From positions 1,309,713 through 1,373,712 of the forward strand of contig CM041201.1 in NCBI GenBank assembly GCA_023078555.1: a DNA stretch of 64,000 bases, written 5' to 3'. Shown in pieces: positions 1-13,267 of this stretch. The DNA comes from Ulva prolifera (lineage: Eukaryota > Chlorophyta > Ulvophyceae > Ulvales > Ulvaceae). The translations under genes were made by a program, and so were the position numbers. The notes under the pieces were generated by a model. That model did no database searches and was not told the DNA's origin. It worked only from the letters and a program-made list of their open reading frames with translations. Positions within the stretch are counted from its first letter, which is position 1. Every line of letters starts with the position of its first letter.

Positions 1-304
1 TATCGCCTGAATCCACGCACAGCCTCCCATTGGTGCCCTCTGCCTCCAGCAAGCGTGGAAGCCGGTTCCTCGATATCCTTGTGCGCATCTGAGTCGTTTA
101 ACCACACCTGTGCCCCGACTTACATGGCCGCACCGCCCCAGACAATCTCTGGCATCGCTTACACTACGCATGTGCATGACACCCCTCCCCCCGCCTCTTC
201 GCTGTGTCTCCTGTGCATTCAAAGTCGTACGCGGTGAGCTGGGACAAGGCTCCCATAGCACTGCATGGCGGCCCCAGCGCACGTCTCACCGCCGGTGCAT
301 GCAG

Positions 305-3300
305 ACTGTGGAGTTCAAGTCGAAGTACACAGAGCTCGTTCAGAGTGACTCAGTCGCATCAGGCCCGGACCACCGCAGCACGGCGGAGATCCACCAGAGC
401 CTCGTCAGCACGCCCGGCGGCGATGAGTCAGCGATTTCCGGCCTCGGCCCCCTCCCCTCCCACGCGACCGACATCCCGAACCTCGACCACCTCCTCTCGT
501 CGCGCAACTCGGAGCCGCCGAAGCTGTCGCAGCGTGACCACGCGGACTCGGAGGATGCGGCGGCGATGGAGCGTATGTTCACGTCGGTGACGAGCAGCCG
601 CGGCGGCGGGGCAGGGGAGCCGCTGCGCAGCACCGGCCCGAGCCGCAAGTCCGGCACGGGGCGGCGCACGGTGCGGAAACTGCAGGTGGCGCACGTCATG
701 GCGCGCACGGTGACGGCGGTGCTGTACGTGGACGCGGTGGCGCCGGACCCGCACGCGGGCGCGGCGGGCTGCGTGTGGTGGTGGAGCGGCGGCCACATGA
801 ACGTGCACGACGTGCGCGCGAACAACACGACGGCGAAGGGGATGCCGATGGAGAAGGTGCGGAGCAAGTCGACGGTGAAGGCGCTCGCGCTCGACCGCAC
901 GCGCCGCTGGGTCTGGGCCGGCCACGACAACGGGTGCGCCTGCTGCCTGTGCTGTGCCCTGCGTGCCTTGCCATGCATGTTCCGGGATGGCCAGCGCCGC
1001 TGCCGATGCATTGCCGTTTTTAATGCACACGTAGTGATGTGGCCATGTGGTGCGGTGGTCGGGCGTATGTGGTGCTAGCCTGCAGCCGTGCGTGCAATGT
1101 GGATGGCCAGTCGCAGCGCAGTGGGCCACAGCAGACCCGGTGCAGCAAGCAGAGACACCCTCGTGTATCCTGCTGCTTCATGCAAAAGCAGTGGCTGCTT
1201 CCCGCCACTGCGGCACGTAGGTAAGGCTGCTGCCTACAGGGGGCACCATGTCAGTGTGCAGCCGCTCAGGACTCTGAAGATCTATGGTAGATGGGGGCAG
1301 CTGCTGTTTGCACCACCAGCCCCGGGCCAGCTGGGGGCACCAGTGGGGGGTGGGGGTACAAGGGGGTACAGGAGGGTACAAGTGGGGGTGGGTTACATGG
1401 AAGCAGTAGTCATGCAGCAGTAGTCACACATGGGTGTGACGCAACAGAGCCAGGCACCAGGAGCGTGGGGGAGCAGCAGTGTGGGGGAGCAGCAGTGCTG
1501 GGCCAGCCAGCACCCCGCCGTGCGCGGGCCTGGGCGTCGAGGCGCTGGGCGCTGGGCGCTGCGGCGCTGGGCCTCGTCAAACGGCCACTGTGGCCCTGGC
1601 GGTGCACACTGGCGCAGCTGCGGCGATGCGATGATGCACCTGCATCGGCGCCACAGCAGACGGCATGGCACACGCTCCGGGGCGTGTGAGGGGGCGCTGG
1701 GTGGGGAGTGTGTGGCTGGAGGCGGTGCATTCACAGCCACCACGTGGCACACGTGTCCCGCTTATCCGGAATCATCAATGTCTAGTAAGGATGCGGCTGG
1801 GTACAGTCAGCTTGACCGTGCTTGACGTGGCATGCAGGCAGGTGTCCATCTGGCGGGAGGCAAAGGGCAAGCTGTCGTGCGTCACGGGTTCCGAGCTGAC
1901 AAAGACGATCGGCGCGGTGTACCGCCTCGAGCCGGTGATCGACCTCACCGTCGCCGTCGGCTGCGAGGGCGGCCGCGTGCTGCTGCTGCGCATCATGGAG
2001 GAGATCGACGGCGACCTCACAGGGGCGTCGTCGGTGGCCAAGATGATGCAGATGTCGGTGCCCTCGCACGACGACAAGCTGCGCATCGTGCAGGTGCCGC
2101 CCCCCACTGTCCGTGTGCGTGTGGGGCTGGATGCATTGGACTGCCTGTGTGTAGCTCACTGCAGCATGGGTGTGTGCTGCATGCATCGTGTGTGCATGCA
2201 GCTGCGTGGGGGCGAGAGTGCACGCAGAGGAACCCTGAACATTACGCGCTTGGCATGCATGTATGCTTTGTCACAAAGTTATGGCTATGCCCACATTGCC
2301 TCGTTTTCGGCTAGTGTACGACTGCGTAGTGTCGGAACCTGCTCTGGATGTCGTGTGTGCCGCTGTGTGCCATGTGTCGACCACATGAGACGCGATGGCT
2401 CGATGCTGTGGCCGCTGATTGCAGGTCGGGGAGCTGCGTGCGTTGTCGAATAAGTCGGAGTCGGCGATCGGGGGTGACGAGACACAGATCGCGTGCGTGC
2501 CGCCTCCACCTCCGACCGGCCCCGGCGCTCTCAAGAACGTCATCCGCAACTTCCTGAACATGCGCGGCTCCTCCCCCGCCCCGTCGTCGATCGACGATCG
2601 CCAGCAACCCGTGCGTACTCCCCCCCCTGCACCTATTTGTTACGTCCACACACCCTGCTGCGAGCGACCAGGGTTAGCCTTGCGGCAGTGATGTGTGCGT
2701 GCTGGCGAGGTCCCCTAAACATGTTTCTGATTGTTTTGACGCAGTACTAAAGGAAAACGATCTGTCTGAAATGCTCAGTGTCGAGTGGCGTTGCAGATTC
2801 GGCCGACGTCGGCGCCAGGCGCGCTCGTCGCGGAGGACTCGTACACGGGCCTCCTTGCCGAGCCGGGCACTCCGCTCGCGCCGGGCGCACGCGCCCCCGG
2901 GCCGTTCCAGACGATGCCGGTGCAGCCGATCCGCACGAATGGCGGCCGCAGCAGCGACGCGCCGGCGACGCCGCCTTGCATGACGCCCAAGTCGTCCGTC
3001 GTCGCGGCGTCGGGCGCGCTCTCTGAGGTGTCGATGTCGATGTCGGCGGCCGGCGGCGGCGGCGACGGCGGCGGCGAGGAGCGGGCCCCCCGCAAGAAGG
3101 CGAGCGACGACGGCCTGCTGCGCAAGGTGACCAAGGTGGGGCTGGACCTGAAGCAGCTGATGCGCGCGGACAAGGGCGCGATGGCGATGCTCGGGGACGA
3201 GGCGGTTGGGGGCCGCGCGCACGACAACCGCATCGAGTGCATCATGGTGCAGCACCCGTACATCTTCACGGCGTCGGCGGCGAACCATGCGTGCGACGCG

Positions 3301-6300
3301 CAGATCCGCATGTGGGTGCTCTCGCACGAAAAGGGAACCCTGCAGTGCGCTGCCCCCCTCTTCCCATGCTGAGCCTTCGACTCGCATCAGCTTTGGCCGT
3401 TGCATGTGATTGCCGAGCGTGCGGTGAATGAGATAGTGGATTTGCGTGGAATGCGCTGACCCGGGCTGTGATCGCGTGATGCCGAGCCATGTGGAGTTGA
3501 TGCTGCGACTGCCTTTCGGGCGTTGACTTCCAGGTCGGGTGCATGTTTGCAGCACGTAGTTCACTCCCACAGCTTCGCTGTTCCCGCTTCCTGTGGCGCG
3601 GTGACCACCCGGGTGTGCATGTGTCAAGTAAAGTAAATCTGAACTTGCGGGGCCGGATCCTATTGGGCATTGAACCCGGGTGGGCGTGTGTAGCTACGGA
3701 CTGCACGACTCGTTCGACTGCCGTGCGAACCGCGCGACCCGCAGCATGTGCGTGCTGCCATGGACGAATGCCGGCATGGCCCTCCGGTCGAGCGACGTCG
3801 GCACGCTGTCGGGCCTCAGCAGCATGCATGGCGCGCAGCCGTGGCGCCTGCTGACGGGCCACGACAGCGGCAACATCCTCATGTTTGACCCCGCGCTGCC
3901 GCACTTCAAGCCACTGCTGACGATCAAGTTCCCGCCGTTCTCGGGTGTCGCGCCGGTGAGCATTTCGGTGCTCGCGTCGCTGCAGCTGCTCGTCATCATG
4001 CGCGCCGATGGCATGGTGCAGCTCATGAGCATGATCACCCCGGACAACCGCATCATGGCGAGCGCGATCGACCCGACCCAGCCGGTGCGCCGCTCACTTG
4101 CCCCTCTCCTTTGTCCCTGCCCCTTGCGTAGTGCACAAGCTGGTATTCTGTGCATGCCGGAATTGGTTGGATCCGTTGAGGCGCATGAGTTTGTTTCCAT
4201 TGTCCCAATGCATTTAGCAGGCTCGCCATGGAGTCCGGTAATTGGGGGTTTTGCATGATTTGGGCTGTGCCACCCGATGGATAATATGCCTGTATGGTTA
4301 TTTTTGCGAGCCGGGCGGTGCTGCAGAGCGAGATCATGGACGGTGTGGTGTCGCTGGAGAAGGCCGGTGTTGACTTGCGGCTGCACGACCGCCGCATCGA
4401 CCACGCGAGCGTGTCCGCCGCGTGCGACGACGTGGCCACCGGCACGCTCCGCGGCAACGTCAGCCTGTGGCCGCGGCGCTTCTTCCAGGACAAGGCCGCG
4501 GAGGCCGGCATCCTGGAGAAGGATGTCGCCGTGGGGGCCGGCGGCGGCGGCGGCGGCGGCGGCTCGAGCAAGGAGGTCGCCGCCGATAGCAACGGCGAGT
4601 TCGGGGCAAGCCTGTTCCGCGTGAAGAAGCAGCCGTTTGACGCGATGCGCGCGAGCACCGTGCTGACGGACCTCGACCTGGACGTCGTGGACAGCAAGGA
4701 CGTGAAGCTGAACCGGCACCTCGGGAACGGCGCGTTTGGGACGGTGCGGGAGGGCGTGCTGCACCACACGACGGTGGCGGTGAAGATCCTGAAGGAGGGG
4801 GAGTTCCGGGGGGCGCTCGGCAGCCTCGCGCAGGCCGGGGAGGCAGAGCGCGAAGACATCCGCCGCGGCCTCGTGCGGGTGCGTGCCGATCCTCTGCTGC
4901 ACGTGACTGCTTTTTGCTGCAGCGTTCTTCTGTCTGCTGCAGCGCCCTGCCACGCAGTGGCACAAGCTCGTGGAAGGAATCGTTCCTGGTGTCTCACTGG
5001 AGTCCTGCCTCGACATGCATGCATCACATGCATTGGAACCTGCCCAAGTCTCCGGGAGTTGCAGAGCCTGGACTCACGGAGCTCCGCGGAGTGGCGCCGT
5101 TCGTTGTGGCACACGGTGGCCCCAAGTCAGTGAACTGAGGAGTTGTGTGCCCGAGGCTTTGTTCGGCGGCTTTGCTGCGCCGCAGGTGATGAGATTGTGT
5201 GGGTATGAACACGGCACGGCATAGCGCTTGCCGTCCCGGCTTTGCGTCTGGGAGGTCCACTACCACTGTGGGTGGTGTGGATGAGGTAGTGGGCGTGTGC
5301 ATCTGCGCATGAACGTGCTGTTTGCTGGGGTGCCGTCCCGGGGGGGAGGGCGCACGCCCCACCAGCAGCATGGCGCGGCTGCAGTCCTTCGCAAAATCTA
5401 CGCTGCCATGTGCATAGTACTGACGGTGGTGGCGTGCAGGAAGTGCGCATCCTGAAGGGTGTGCGCCACCCTAACGTCCTCTTCTTCCGCGGCATCTGCC
5501 TCACGCCGCCGATGATCATCACGGAGCTGTGCGAGCACGGCAGCGTGAATGACGTTATCAACCTCACCGTGCGCATGTCGCAGCCGAACAGCACGCTGAT
5601 GCTCGGCGGCGACAAGCGCGCGATGCTCGAGGAGCACATGGCGTGGATCGGGCGCGTGCGCCTCATGCTCGACGCCGCGAAGGGCATGCTGTACCTGCAT
5701 AGCAAGGACCTCCTGCACTGCGACCTCAAGAGCCTCAACCTCCTCGTCGACAAGGCCTGGACGTGCAAGGTCGCGGACTTCGGGCTGTCGCGGTGTGCCC
5801 CGGCATTTCACCCCCTCCAGCTCGTCCGAGTATTTCAGATGCGAACGACACCATGTGTTGAACAGTCTACGGACAGTCCTGAGAGAGATTATTGTATTTG
5901 TTTACACACCTATGCGCCGGTACCAGCTCGTGGCCGCTGCCCATAGATTCACGCAATGCCTGTCGGCTGTTCGGATGTGAGCGCTGGTTGCCGTCGTCGC
6001 TGCAGTCTCGCTCGCTCGGTGCACCCTGGGCCTGCGGCCGCACTCACGGCACGGCGGCACTCCACGGCACATGTGCGATCTTCACGCGTGTGCCTTGTCA
6101 GTCGCGCACGGGGGCCAGGAGGTGGACGACCGTGGGCGGGTGTGCAGGTACATCTCGGGGAAGCAGGCGGGGACCAACGTGCCGGCAGTGAACAACCCGA
6201 TGTGGCAGGCGCCCGAGGTCATCTCGAACCCCGGCAGCTGCAGCAAGGCCGGCGACGTGTACTCCTTCGGCATCATCCTCTGGGAGCTGCTCATGATGCG

Positions 6301-7441
6301 GCGGCCGTGGCAGGGCACGCCGCTGATGTTCATCCAGCACCTTGTCCAGGGCGGCAAGCGCCCTGAGGTGCCGGCGGACCTGAGCCAGGTGCCGACGCCG
6401 CGGCCCGGGGAGGTCCTCTGGGGCGTCGAAGAGTACGTGCGCCTGATGCAGCGCTGCTGGGACGCCGACCCCGACGCGCGCCCGAACTTTGAGCACGTCG
6501 TGGAGGAGCTCGAGAGCATCGACAAGGGCGCGAGCGCACGCATGTGCGATCCCCCCCCCCCCCTCTCTCCTGCGCTACCGTGCTGTCCAAAGGACGTCTG
6601 GGCATTCGATCGTGTCGCGGGGCGGCGCGGGATGTCGCACGGGATGGCCCATCTTGGCGTGCGTTGGTGCCTGTGCTGCTCCGGTGGGGTATGTTGTACG
6701 GGCCATGCTGTGCTGTGCTATGCTGAGCGGCTGTGCTGAGAGGTTATGCTAACGGGTGGTGCTGTGGTGCAGGTCGCAGGCGGAGCCGCGGCGGCAGAAG
6801 TGGGTGGACTCGCGGTCGCCGTACATGTCACAGCGCGACGCCGCGTCCGGCATGATGCGGTCGGGGCGGCTGTCGTCGGTGGGCCACTCGAGTGCCAGCC
6901 GCCGGGGGTCCCTCCCGCACGTCACCTCCAATACGTCCTCGTGCGCCCCCCCCTCCTGCTGCCTGAGCCTGCTGCCCCACCCTGACCTGGACCGGGCGCC
7001 GGCTATGTCCACCACGACCGCCTTGTTGGGTACGTTATGCATGCCGTCTGGCGGTGATACAGCTTCCACCTTGTCTCCCCAATGTGTTGGTTCACTATGG
7101 CCGTCACGTCGGCGCGGTTTCAATGCTCAGGCCTGGGACATGCTCCGGCCTGTGGAACATGCAGTAGGAGGATATTGGTGAGTATGCACGCTGCAATCCC
7201 GCTCCGGGGGGACTGTAGCCACTTCATAGATATCGACGCGCGCGGCATGCATGCAGGGGCAACCTGAGCCCGCTCTCGACAGGGTGGACACCGCAGCAGG
7301 CAATGGACCTCGACGCTGCCGCGGCCCCCGACGTGCCCGTCCACCACGGCTCCAGCTCCTCCCCGCACACCACCCACAACAGCCTCGAGCACTCCCAACG
7401 CTATGGTGCGCCTCGACGCCCCCCGCTCGAGATATGTCTCG

Positions 7442-7480
<39 letters not shown>

Positions 7481-10400
7481 TTGCTTCACGCCCCTGTGCC
7501 AGCGCTGGCGCAGGGGCGCTGCGCTCTTGTGGTATTCTCTGCAGCAGCCCTGCTCGGACGCTGCTGTACATGCAGCTAGCCGTGAATGCATCATATGCAT
7601 GCTACATCACCAAGTCTCTGCGGACGGAGCATGTGGCAGCAGAGCATACTCACACGACCACCGCTTCAGCCCCCCCCCCTTCCGCGTGTATGTGGCCATG
7701 CCTCTGAGACAACCCTGTCACAATGCTTCGCTGCGGCGCCACCAGCACACGCCACGAGTGCTCCTGCGTGTGCAGATCTTACGGCTGAGTCGGAGGACCC
7801 GCCTGCAGTGCACACCCCCGAGGGGGAGCGGGCGCAGGGACAGTACGGCTCGGCCCTCAGCGGCCCGCAGGCAGCCGCGCACGACGAGAGCGCCGCAGAC
7901 ATGCTGCGGCCGCGGAGCAGCCGCTTCAGCATGCATGCGACGGACGACATCCGCGCCGATGCCTCGGTGCGGCCCCCCCCCCGGTATCGTGTCGATTCAT
8001 GCAGAGCAGGAAGTGCTCCGTGCGGCGAATTGCACCCGCCCAAAGTGTCGCAACATCTGTTCTTCCTCCGCATGGCGTCATAGTCGTCCCCGCAACAGTT
8101 CAATACATAGAGGGGACTGGCTGTGCACACGGAATGAATAACCACACTGTGTTCCAGCATCTGCCTGGCCTGGGTCTCCATACGGTCGGACAGAATGCTC
8201 AGCCGGCACGGCTCGGGCAGTCGCCTGGCACCGACAGGCCACATGTTGACCTGTCCGATGCATGAGAGCCAGAGCCGAGGGTGTCGTGCCCAGAGCGGAG
8301 CATGTGGCTGAGGGGGCACATGTGGTGCAGGACGTGGCGCCGCTGCGGGCTCGCGCCGCGGAGCTCGCGCCAGAGAGCAACATGCTCTCCTTCAACAATT
8401 TCCTGGATGGCGATGAGCCGCCCGCGGCCCGTGAGCGCGACCCCGAGAGCACGATGGAGGGCATGACCCCGGTGCGCCCCCTCTGGCCACGCCGGCCGCG
8501 GCTGTGTGTATGTCCCTGTGTGTAACGCTGTACGTAAGTCTGTTTTTACTTGGCCATGTTCTTGACCAGGACTTGTGACCCCTGTGTAAGTGGGAGCGCT
8601 TGCCGTTTTGTTGCAAGGTCAAAGTCGGAGAGGCTGTATGCGTTCGTCCGATTTGCAGGCCGAGATATTGAAAAACGTGGCAGAGCGGCCACGGTCACCC
8701 AAGTCGCTGCGCGACGGCAGCAGCGACACACAGTCCACGGACTCGTGGGGCCGCATGCATGGCAGCAACAGCGACCACCCCCTCTCGCACGTCCACATCA
8801 CGATCGGCAACTCGATCCAGGACAAGCTGCACCTGGAGGACATGGTGTCTCCAGTGCCCTCCACGACCGGCGGCGCCGTCCAGCCGCTCGACTCGATTCC
8901 GGAGAACATGCGCAGCACAGACGACGAGGGGGCCTCGGCGGCTGGGCCCCCCGACTCGGACACGCTCGAGATGCTCCTCCCGGGTCCGTACTCGATTGAG
9001 GCAGGCGAGGCGGCGGGGGGCTCGCGAGGGGGCCCGCGGCGGCCGCCGCGGCCGCCGCCGCCACGCCGCGACGCGGGCGCCGCGAGCGACGGCATGTTCC
9101 ACGTGTCGATGGACCGCTCGGACATCGACTCGCTGCCGGTGCTGGACTCGGCGGCGGGGCCGCTGCTGCCGTCGTCGCTGCCAAATTCGGTGCGGACGTC
9201 GAGCGGGCGGCACGTGTTTGGGGCTCCGGGGGCGGACGAGGGTCGGCGGGCGTGGCCGCGGCAGCAGACGCAGCCGTCCTCCGGGTCGGACGACGGTGCG
9301 TTTGACCCGTCGCTGTGCGAGCTCGCGCGCTCGATGCCGCTGACGGACACGGCGCACGGCGGCAGCGCAAACGCGGCGCCGCAGAACCCCCTCGGCACGC
9401 AACGCAACAGCGACGGGTCGGCGATCGAGACGTCCGGGGCGATGTCCGGGTCGGGGCCGTATGGTGGCGGCGGGGCGTCGCTTGTGAACACATCAGACTG
9501 CTCCCCGACGTTGCCGCCGCTGACGTCGCCGTTCACGTTCGACTTCATGTTGCGGCAGCGTAGCGCGCGGGGAGTGGTCACGGCGCACGCGACACCGTCA
9601 CCGTTTGACGCCGAGCCGGCGGTGGCGGAGGCCGCAGAGGCGGCCGTAGCGCTCGGCAGCGGCAGGGTGCAGCCGGGGGCTTCGGTCAGCGACGCGTCGG
9701 ATTTCCCGCCGCTCGAGGCTGGCAAGTCGGCCTCGTTCCGGACGCGCATTGACGCGCCGCCGTTGTCGCCGGAGCTCGCGTCGCCGTTCGACTCAGAACC
9801 CGCGGCCCAGCCGCCAGTTTCGTTCACCAGCAACGGCTCCGCGGGACCGCGGCAGGACAAGACGGCGCCGTTCTTCCGGCCGTCGGACACGGAGGCAGCC
9901 GTGCCGGACAGCGGCAGCCGCGGCGGCGCGTTTGTGCCGCCGAGGGAAGCGGGGCACTCGACCGGAGACGCGGCGGCCGGCCCCGGCCCCGCGGCCACGG
10001 CCGCGACGAGCCCCGCGATGTCCGTACGAGGCACCAACGGCACGGTGTCGCCGACGTCGATCGGGGAGGACCCCCCGGCCCACCTCTCGGTGCACAGCAA
10101 CCAGCAGTCATTCTCGATGTCCTCGACGCTCGCGCACGGTGGGGGGGAGTCGCGGTCGCCGACCAAGGCGCTCCCACCACGGCCGGAAGGCCTCCCGGAG
10201 GCTGTGATCTCGTCGCAGAACTTCTCCCCGGCGACGGCGATGAGCATCCCGCGGCTCTCCGATGCGCCGTTCGGGGCGTCGTCGTTCGACGCGGAGCCCC
10301 CGATCGCGTCGCTCAATACGTTTGCGGTGCAGCAGTACAACACTCCGTTCTCGCGGCCGCCGTCGCAGTCGGAGCGCTCACGCCGCACGGGCAGCGCCGG

Positions 10401-12903
10401 CAGCGGCGGGCGCCGCGGCGAGCGCGGCGACCGTGGCGGCAGCTTCATCACGCGCACAGGCTCCAATGCGAGCCGCACGGTCTCGAATGCGAGCCGGCTC
10501 GGCCTCGCAGATATTGCGGAGGCGCACGAGACGGCGGCGGCCGTCGCCGCGGCCGCTGCGCCTGCGGTCGCGCCCCTCCTGCAGTCGTCGTTCGACGCCG
10601 AGCCGACGTTCGCGGCTGCACATGCGGCGGCAATGCCGCCGTCGGCACGGGCGGATGTGGAGCGCAGGCCGTCGTCTAGTCCCCTCGCACAACCAGCCTT
10701 CCACGCTGCCCCAGCCGTGCAGCAGCTCGCGTCCGGGTTTGATGTGGAGCCGGGGGCCGTTGGGGGAGGCTTCGGGGGCGCGATTGGAGCAGGTGTCGGG
10801 GGGGGATTCGCTGGTGCGTTTGGGGTGCCTGGGGTCGAGGGCGGCTTCGCGAGCGCGTTTGCGCCGCCGCCGGCCAGCCACACAGGCGACGCTGTTGTGC
10901 CCACGCTGATGTCAGGGTTTGACGTCGAGCCGGCGGCGGCCGCCGCGTCGGGCGGGCCACCGCCGCCGACCTTTGCCGCTGAGGCGCCCCACGTGCCGCA
11001 GCTCATGTCAGGGTTTGACGTCGAGCCGCCGGCGGCGGCCGGCGACCGCCCCCCGCCGGTGGCCGCACAGATGCCGCCCTCGATGTTCGACGCAGACTCT
11101 GGCGGCGCAGGTGGCGCGCTGCACCTCGCGGCACCGCACCGCGCCCCGACGCCCCTCTCCCGCAGCAGCTCCCGCGCCAGCGTGGATCACCTGCGGTCCT
11201 TGAGCCGGCAGCCGTCCCATGACCACTCAGCCGGCCTCAGTCGTGTCGTGAGTAGCACGCGCTGCCTACTGGGGATGCCGTCGAACACCGCGGCGCGGCC
11301 CCACACGCCATCCTCCCCGAGTCCGCTCCACGCCGAGCCGCAGCACGCACAGCACGCACAGCGGCAGCTGTCCGGCCTGGCGCCGGTCGCCCCCGCGCTG
11401 CCGACGTCCTTTGGCATGGAGCCCCCGGCCGCGCATGGCAGCGGCGGCCCGCCACGCATGCAGTCCCCGGCGAGCCACGAGCTGCCGACGTCGATCACCG
11501 CGGAGCAGCGGATCTCCTCGCATGCTCTGCGCATGGACTCTGGTGGCGTCGGCGGGACATCATCGTTCACCCCGTCCCCTATCGCGCACCGCTCCCGGGC
11601 GTCTGTGTTTGACATCGATCCGCCGTCGTCCGTTGGCAGCATGGCGTCCGCGACGGGGCGGGAGCGGCCGCCGCCCCCGGTGGTGCCAGCGGAGCAACCG
11701 GCCGCGTCGCCGGCGCCGCCCTCGTGGGCGCAGTCGTCGCAGGCAGGGGGGCGCTCGCCGTCGGCGCAGCAGCCGGTGCGGTTCATCCCGCGGGAGGACG
11801 CGGCGGCGCTGCCGCTGCAGCGCAACGCGTCGGCGATCCTCCGCTCTGTGCGCGACAGCCTCGCGTCCGTGTCCGGCAACTCCTGGTCCCCACATGCGGA
11901 GGTCTTCAGCCGCAACCCGAGCCCTGAGCAGCCGCCGATGTACCAGGGTTTCACCGGCGTGGACTCGCCGGATGTGTCGGCCGAAGGGAACGTCGCGCAG
12001 CTCGCGGCCGAGCAGGGCGCGGCGGCGACGGCGGCGACGCGCGCACAGATACCCGCGGCGGTGACTGCGCACCACGCGCACCGCGTATCGCCGTTCTACT
12101 CTGGCCACACGGTGGCGGCGGAGGACGGGGTGTGGGGCCGGAGGGGGTCTGTTGCGGGGCCACCCCTGTCCCTGCCGACGGCGGCGAGCGGCCTATTGAG
12201 CACGCTGCAACTCCGCCGCAGCCCCCCGCAGCCAGGCGGCGCAGAGTCGGTGCGTGCCTGTGTGCGTGTTGAAATTAAATTAAACTATATTTGCTGCTGA
12301 TTGATCACCGGCATGCATGTACCCGCATGTATAACCCCAGTGCCAGTCTGCGACCCGGCAATGCGTGCATCCCTGCTCACACATCCTTACACACCCTGTG
12401 CCGCGGCGGCCGGCAGCGCCTCAACTGTATTCTTCACAGTGCAGCGCCGCCTCGCACTGTGGCCAGTCTTCGAGCTCGCGTGGTCCACGGCGGTCCACAC
12501 AGCGATCGCGAGTGACGTGCGTCGCATGGCCGGCTGTGACACTGGGTGCGCTGTGTAGGTGTACCCGCCCCTGCAGCCCTTCAGCTCCCCGGCGCCGGGG
12601 CACGCAAGCCTCAACAGCCACTACTCCGCGGCCTCCTCCCTCGGCAGCTCCCCGTCGCAGCGGCTGCCGCCGAACATGACGGCGCGCCGCGGCTCCCGCG
12701 TCTCGTCACTGCACCGGGTGTCGGCCGTGCCGCCCAACGCGACGGTGCGGCCCGGCCGCTCGGGCAGCCAGGTGCGGTCGGCGTCCACCGCACGCTCGCT
12801 GCCGTACGTCGCGTCGCTGCAGCACACGAGCTCCGCGGGCTCGGTGCGGACGCCGCCGCTCATGCAGCTGGGCAGCCTCGCTTTCCAGGAGCACCTGCTG
12901 TGA
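305..12903 (+). CDS. Giant beta-propeller / TKL-type protein kinase with F-D-x-E-P repeat tail (5' partial)
   Basis: Fourteen exons join in frame: 305-933, 1838-2093, 2425-2610, 2797-3344, 3694-4084, 4327-4878, 5440-5792, 6148-6543, 6773-7029, 7283-7405, 7776-7983, 8273-8471, 8659-12249 and 12559-12903, giving 2,677 codons plus a TGA stop. The first exon opens at an acceptor (TGCATGCAG), so the start lies upstream of the window. Exons 1-6 read like WD40/propeller blades (WVWAGHDNGQVSIW, LLTGHDSGNILMFD, TGTLRGNVSLW). The kinase domain spans exons 6-8: glycine loop GNGAFGTVREG, VAVK lysine, HCDLKSLN catalytic loop, DFG, WQAPEV and a C-lobe ending near RPNFEHVVEEL. This is TKL/MAPKKK-like, with Cys in place of the HRD Arg. 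Exons 9-14 are disordered, rich in Ser, Pro and Ala. I infer a signalling scaffold kinase; the substrate is unknown. The 3/4 junction uses an internal GTGCGC donor chosen to keep frame. Exons 10 and 12 are the least certain. Confidence 0.8.
3616..3673. repeat. Short dispersed repeat (family 2), copy A, in a kinase intron
   Basis: A segment around AGTAAAGTAAATCTGAA followed by CCTATTGG and CATT recurs at 24411-24460. Copy A lies in intron 4 of the giant kinase and is flanked by ACCCGGGTG at 3607-3615 and 3674-3682, a possible 9-bp target-site duplication. The two copies are about 80% alike over some 45 bp. No coding function is apparent. Confidence 0.5.
7442..7480. repeat. C39 homopolymer tract
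   Basis: Thirty-nine consecutive C residues lie in intron 10 (7406-7775) of the giant kinase. This is the longest of five G/C tracts of at least 23 bases in the window. Exact length is prone to sequencing error. Confidence 0.9.
9595..11640 (+). repeat. F-D-x-E-P motif array inside exon 13 of the giant kinase
   Basis: About ten spaced copies of a short protein motif, S-[PSG]-F-D-[AVS]-E-P, occur in the disordered tail: SPFDAEP, SPFDSEP, SSFDAEP (twice), SGFDVEP (three times), and weaker SMFDADS, TSFGMEP and SVFDIDP. Spacing is irregular, from about 30 to about 190 codons, and the intervening sequence is low-complexity Ala/Gly/Pro/Ser. The phrase stays conserved while its surroundings vary. 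That argues for a linear binding motif rather than a folded repeat. I do not recognise it as a named docking motif. Confidence 0.75.
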
Positions 12904-13267
12904 GGGGCGGTGCGGGGCGGTGGCCGTGTCCGGGGGTCGTGCGCGGCCGCGCGCGGCGCCTTGATCGGTGCAAATCTCGTGGCTCGGCGTGACGTCGGGG
13001 CCGTGGGGCGGGGGGCGGGATGTGTCGCCTGCTGGTCTGATGGCTTGGCGAGGGAGTGGGGTGTGTGGGTGTGATGCGGGGGGATGGAAGTATGGGGAGG
13101 GGGGGTGAGGGGGGATGCTTGTGCGGCGTTTGGTTTGCGGGCTGTTGCGCCGGCAACATTCCGGAGGTTGGAGAGAGTGCAAATGCGTACTTTATGATGC
13201 AGTTGATTTTTTTGGTATGGCGTAGCTATCTTCTTTGCAAAAGCTTTTTTGCATGTGTTCGGATGGT

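Noticed and set aside
3694-5016. 440-codon minus-strand frame
   Set aside because: It lies opposite propeller and kinase exons of the giant kinase; Ala/Arg/His-rich with no domain pattern.
7251-8141. 296-codon plus-strand frame through the C39 tract
   Set aside because: It depends on a poly-Pro run from the homopolymer and breaks the splice pattern. The real exon 10 uses another frame (7283-7405).
8619-11006. 795-codon open frame on the minus strand opposite exon 13
   Set aside because: It mirrors the + strand low-complexity exon. GC-rich codons have few stops on the opposite strand. The + frame carries the F-D-x-E-P motif and joins its neighbours by splice sites.
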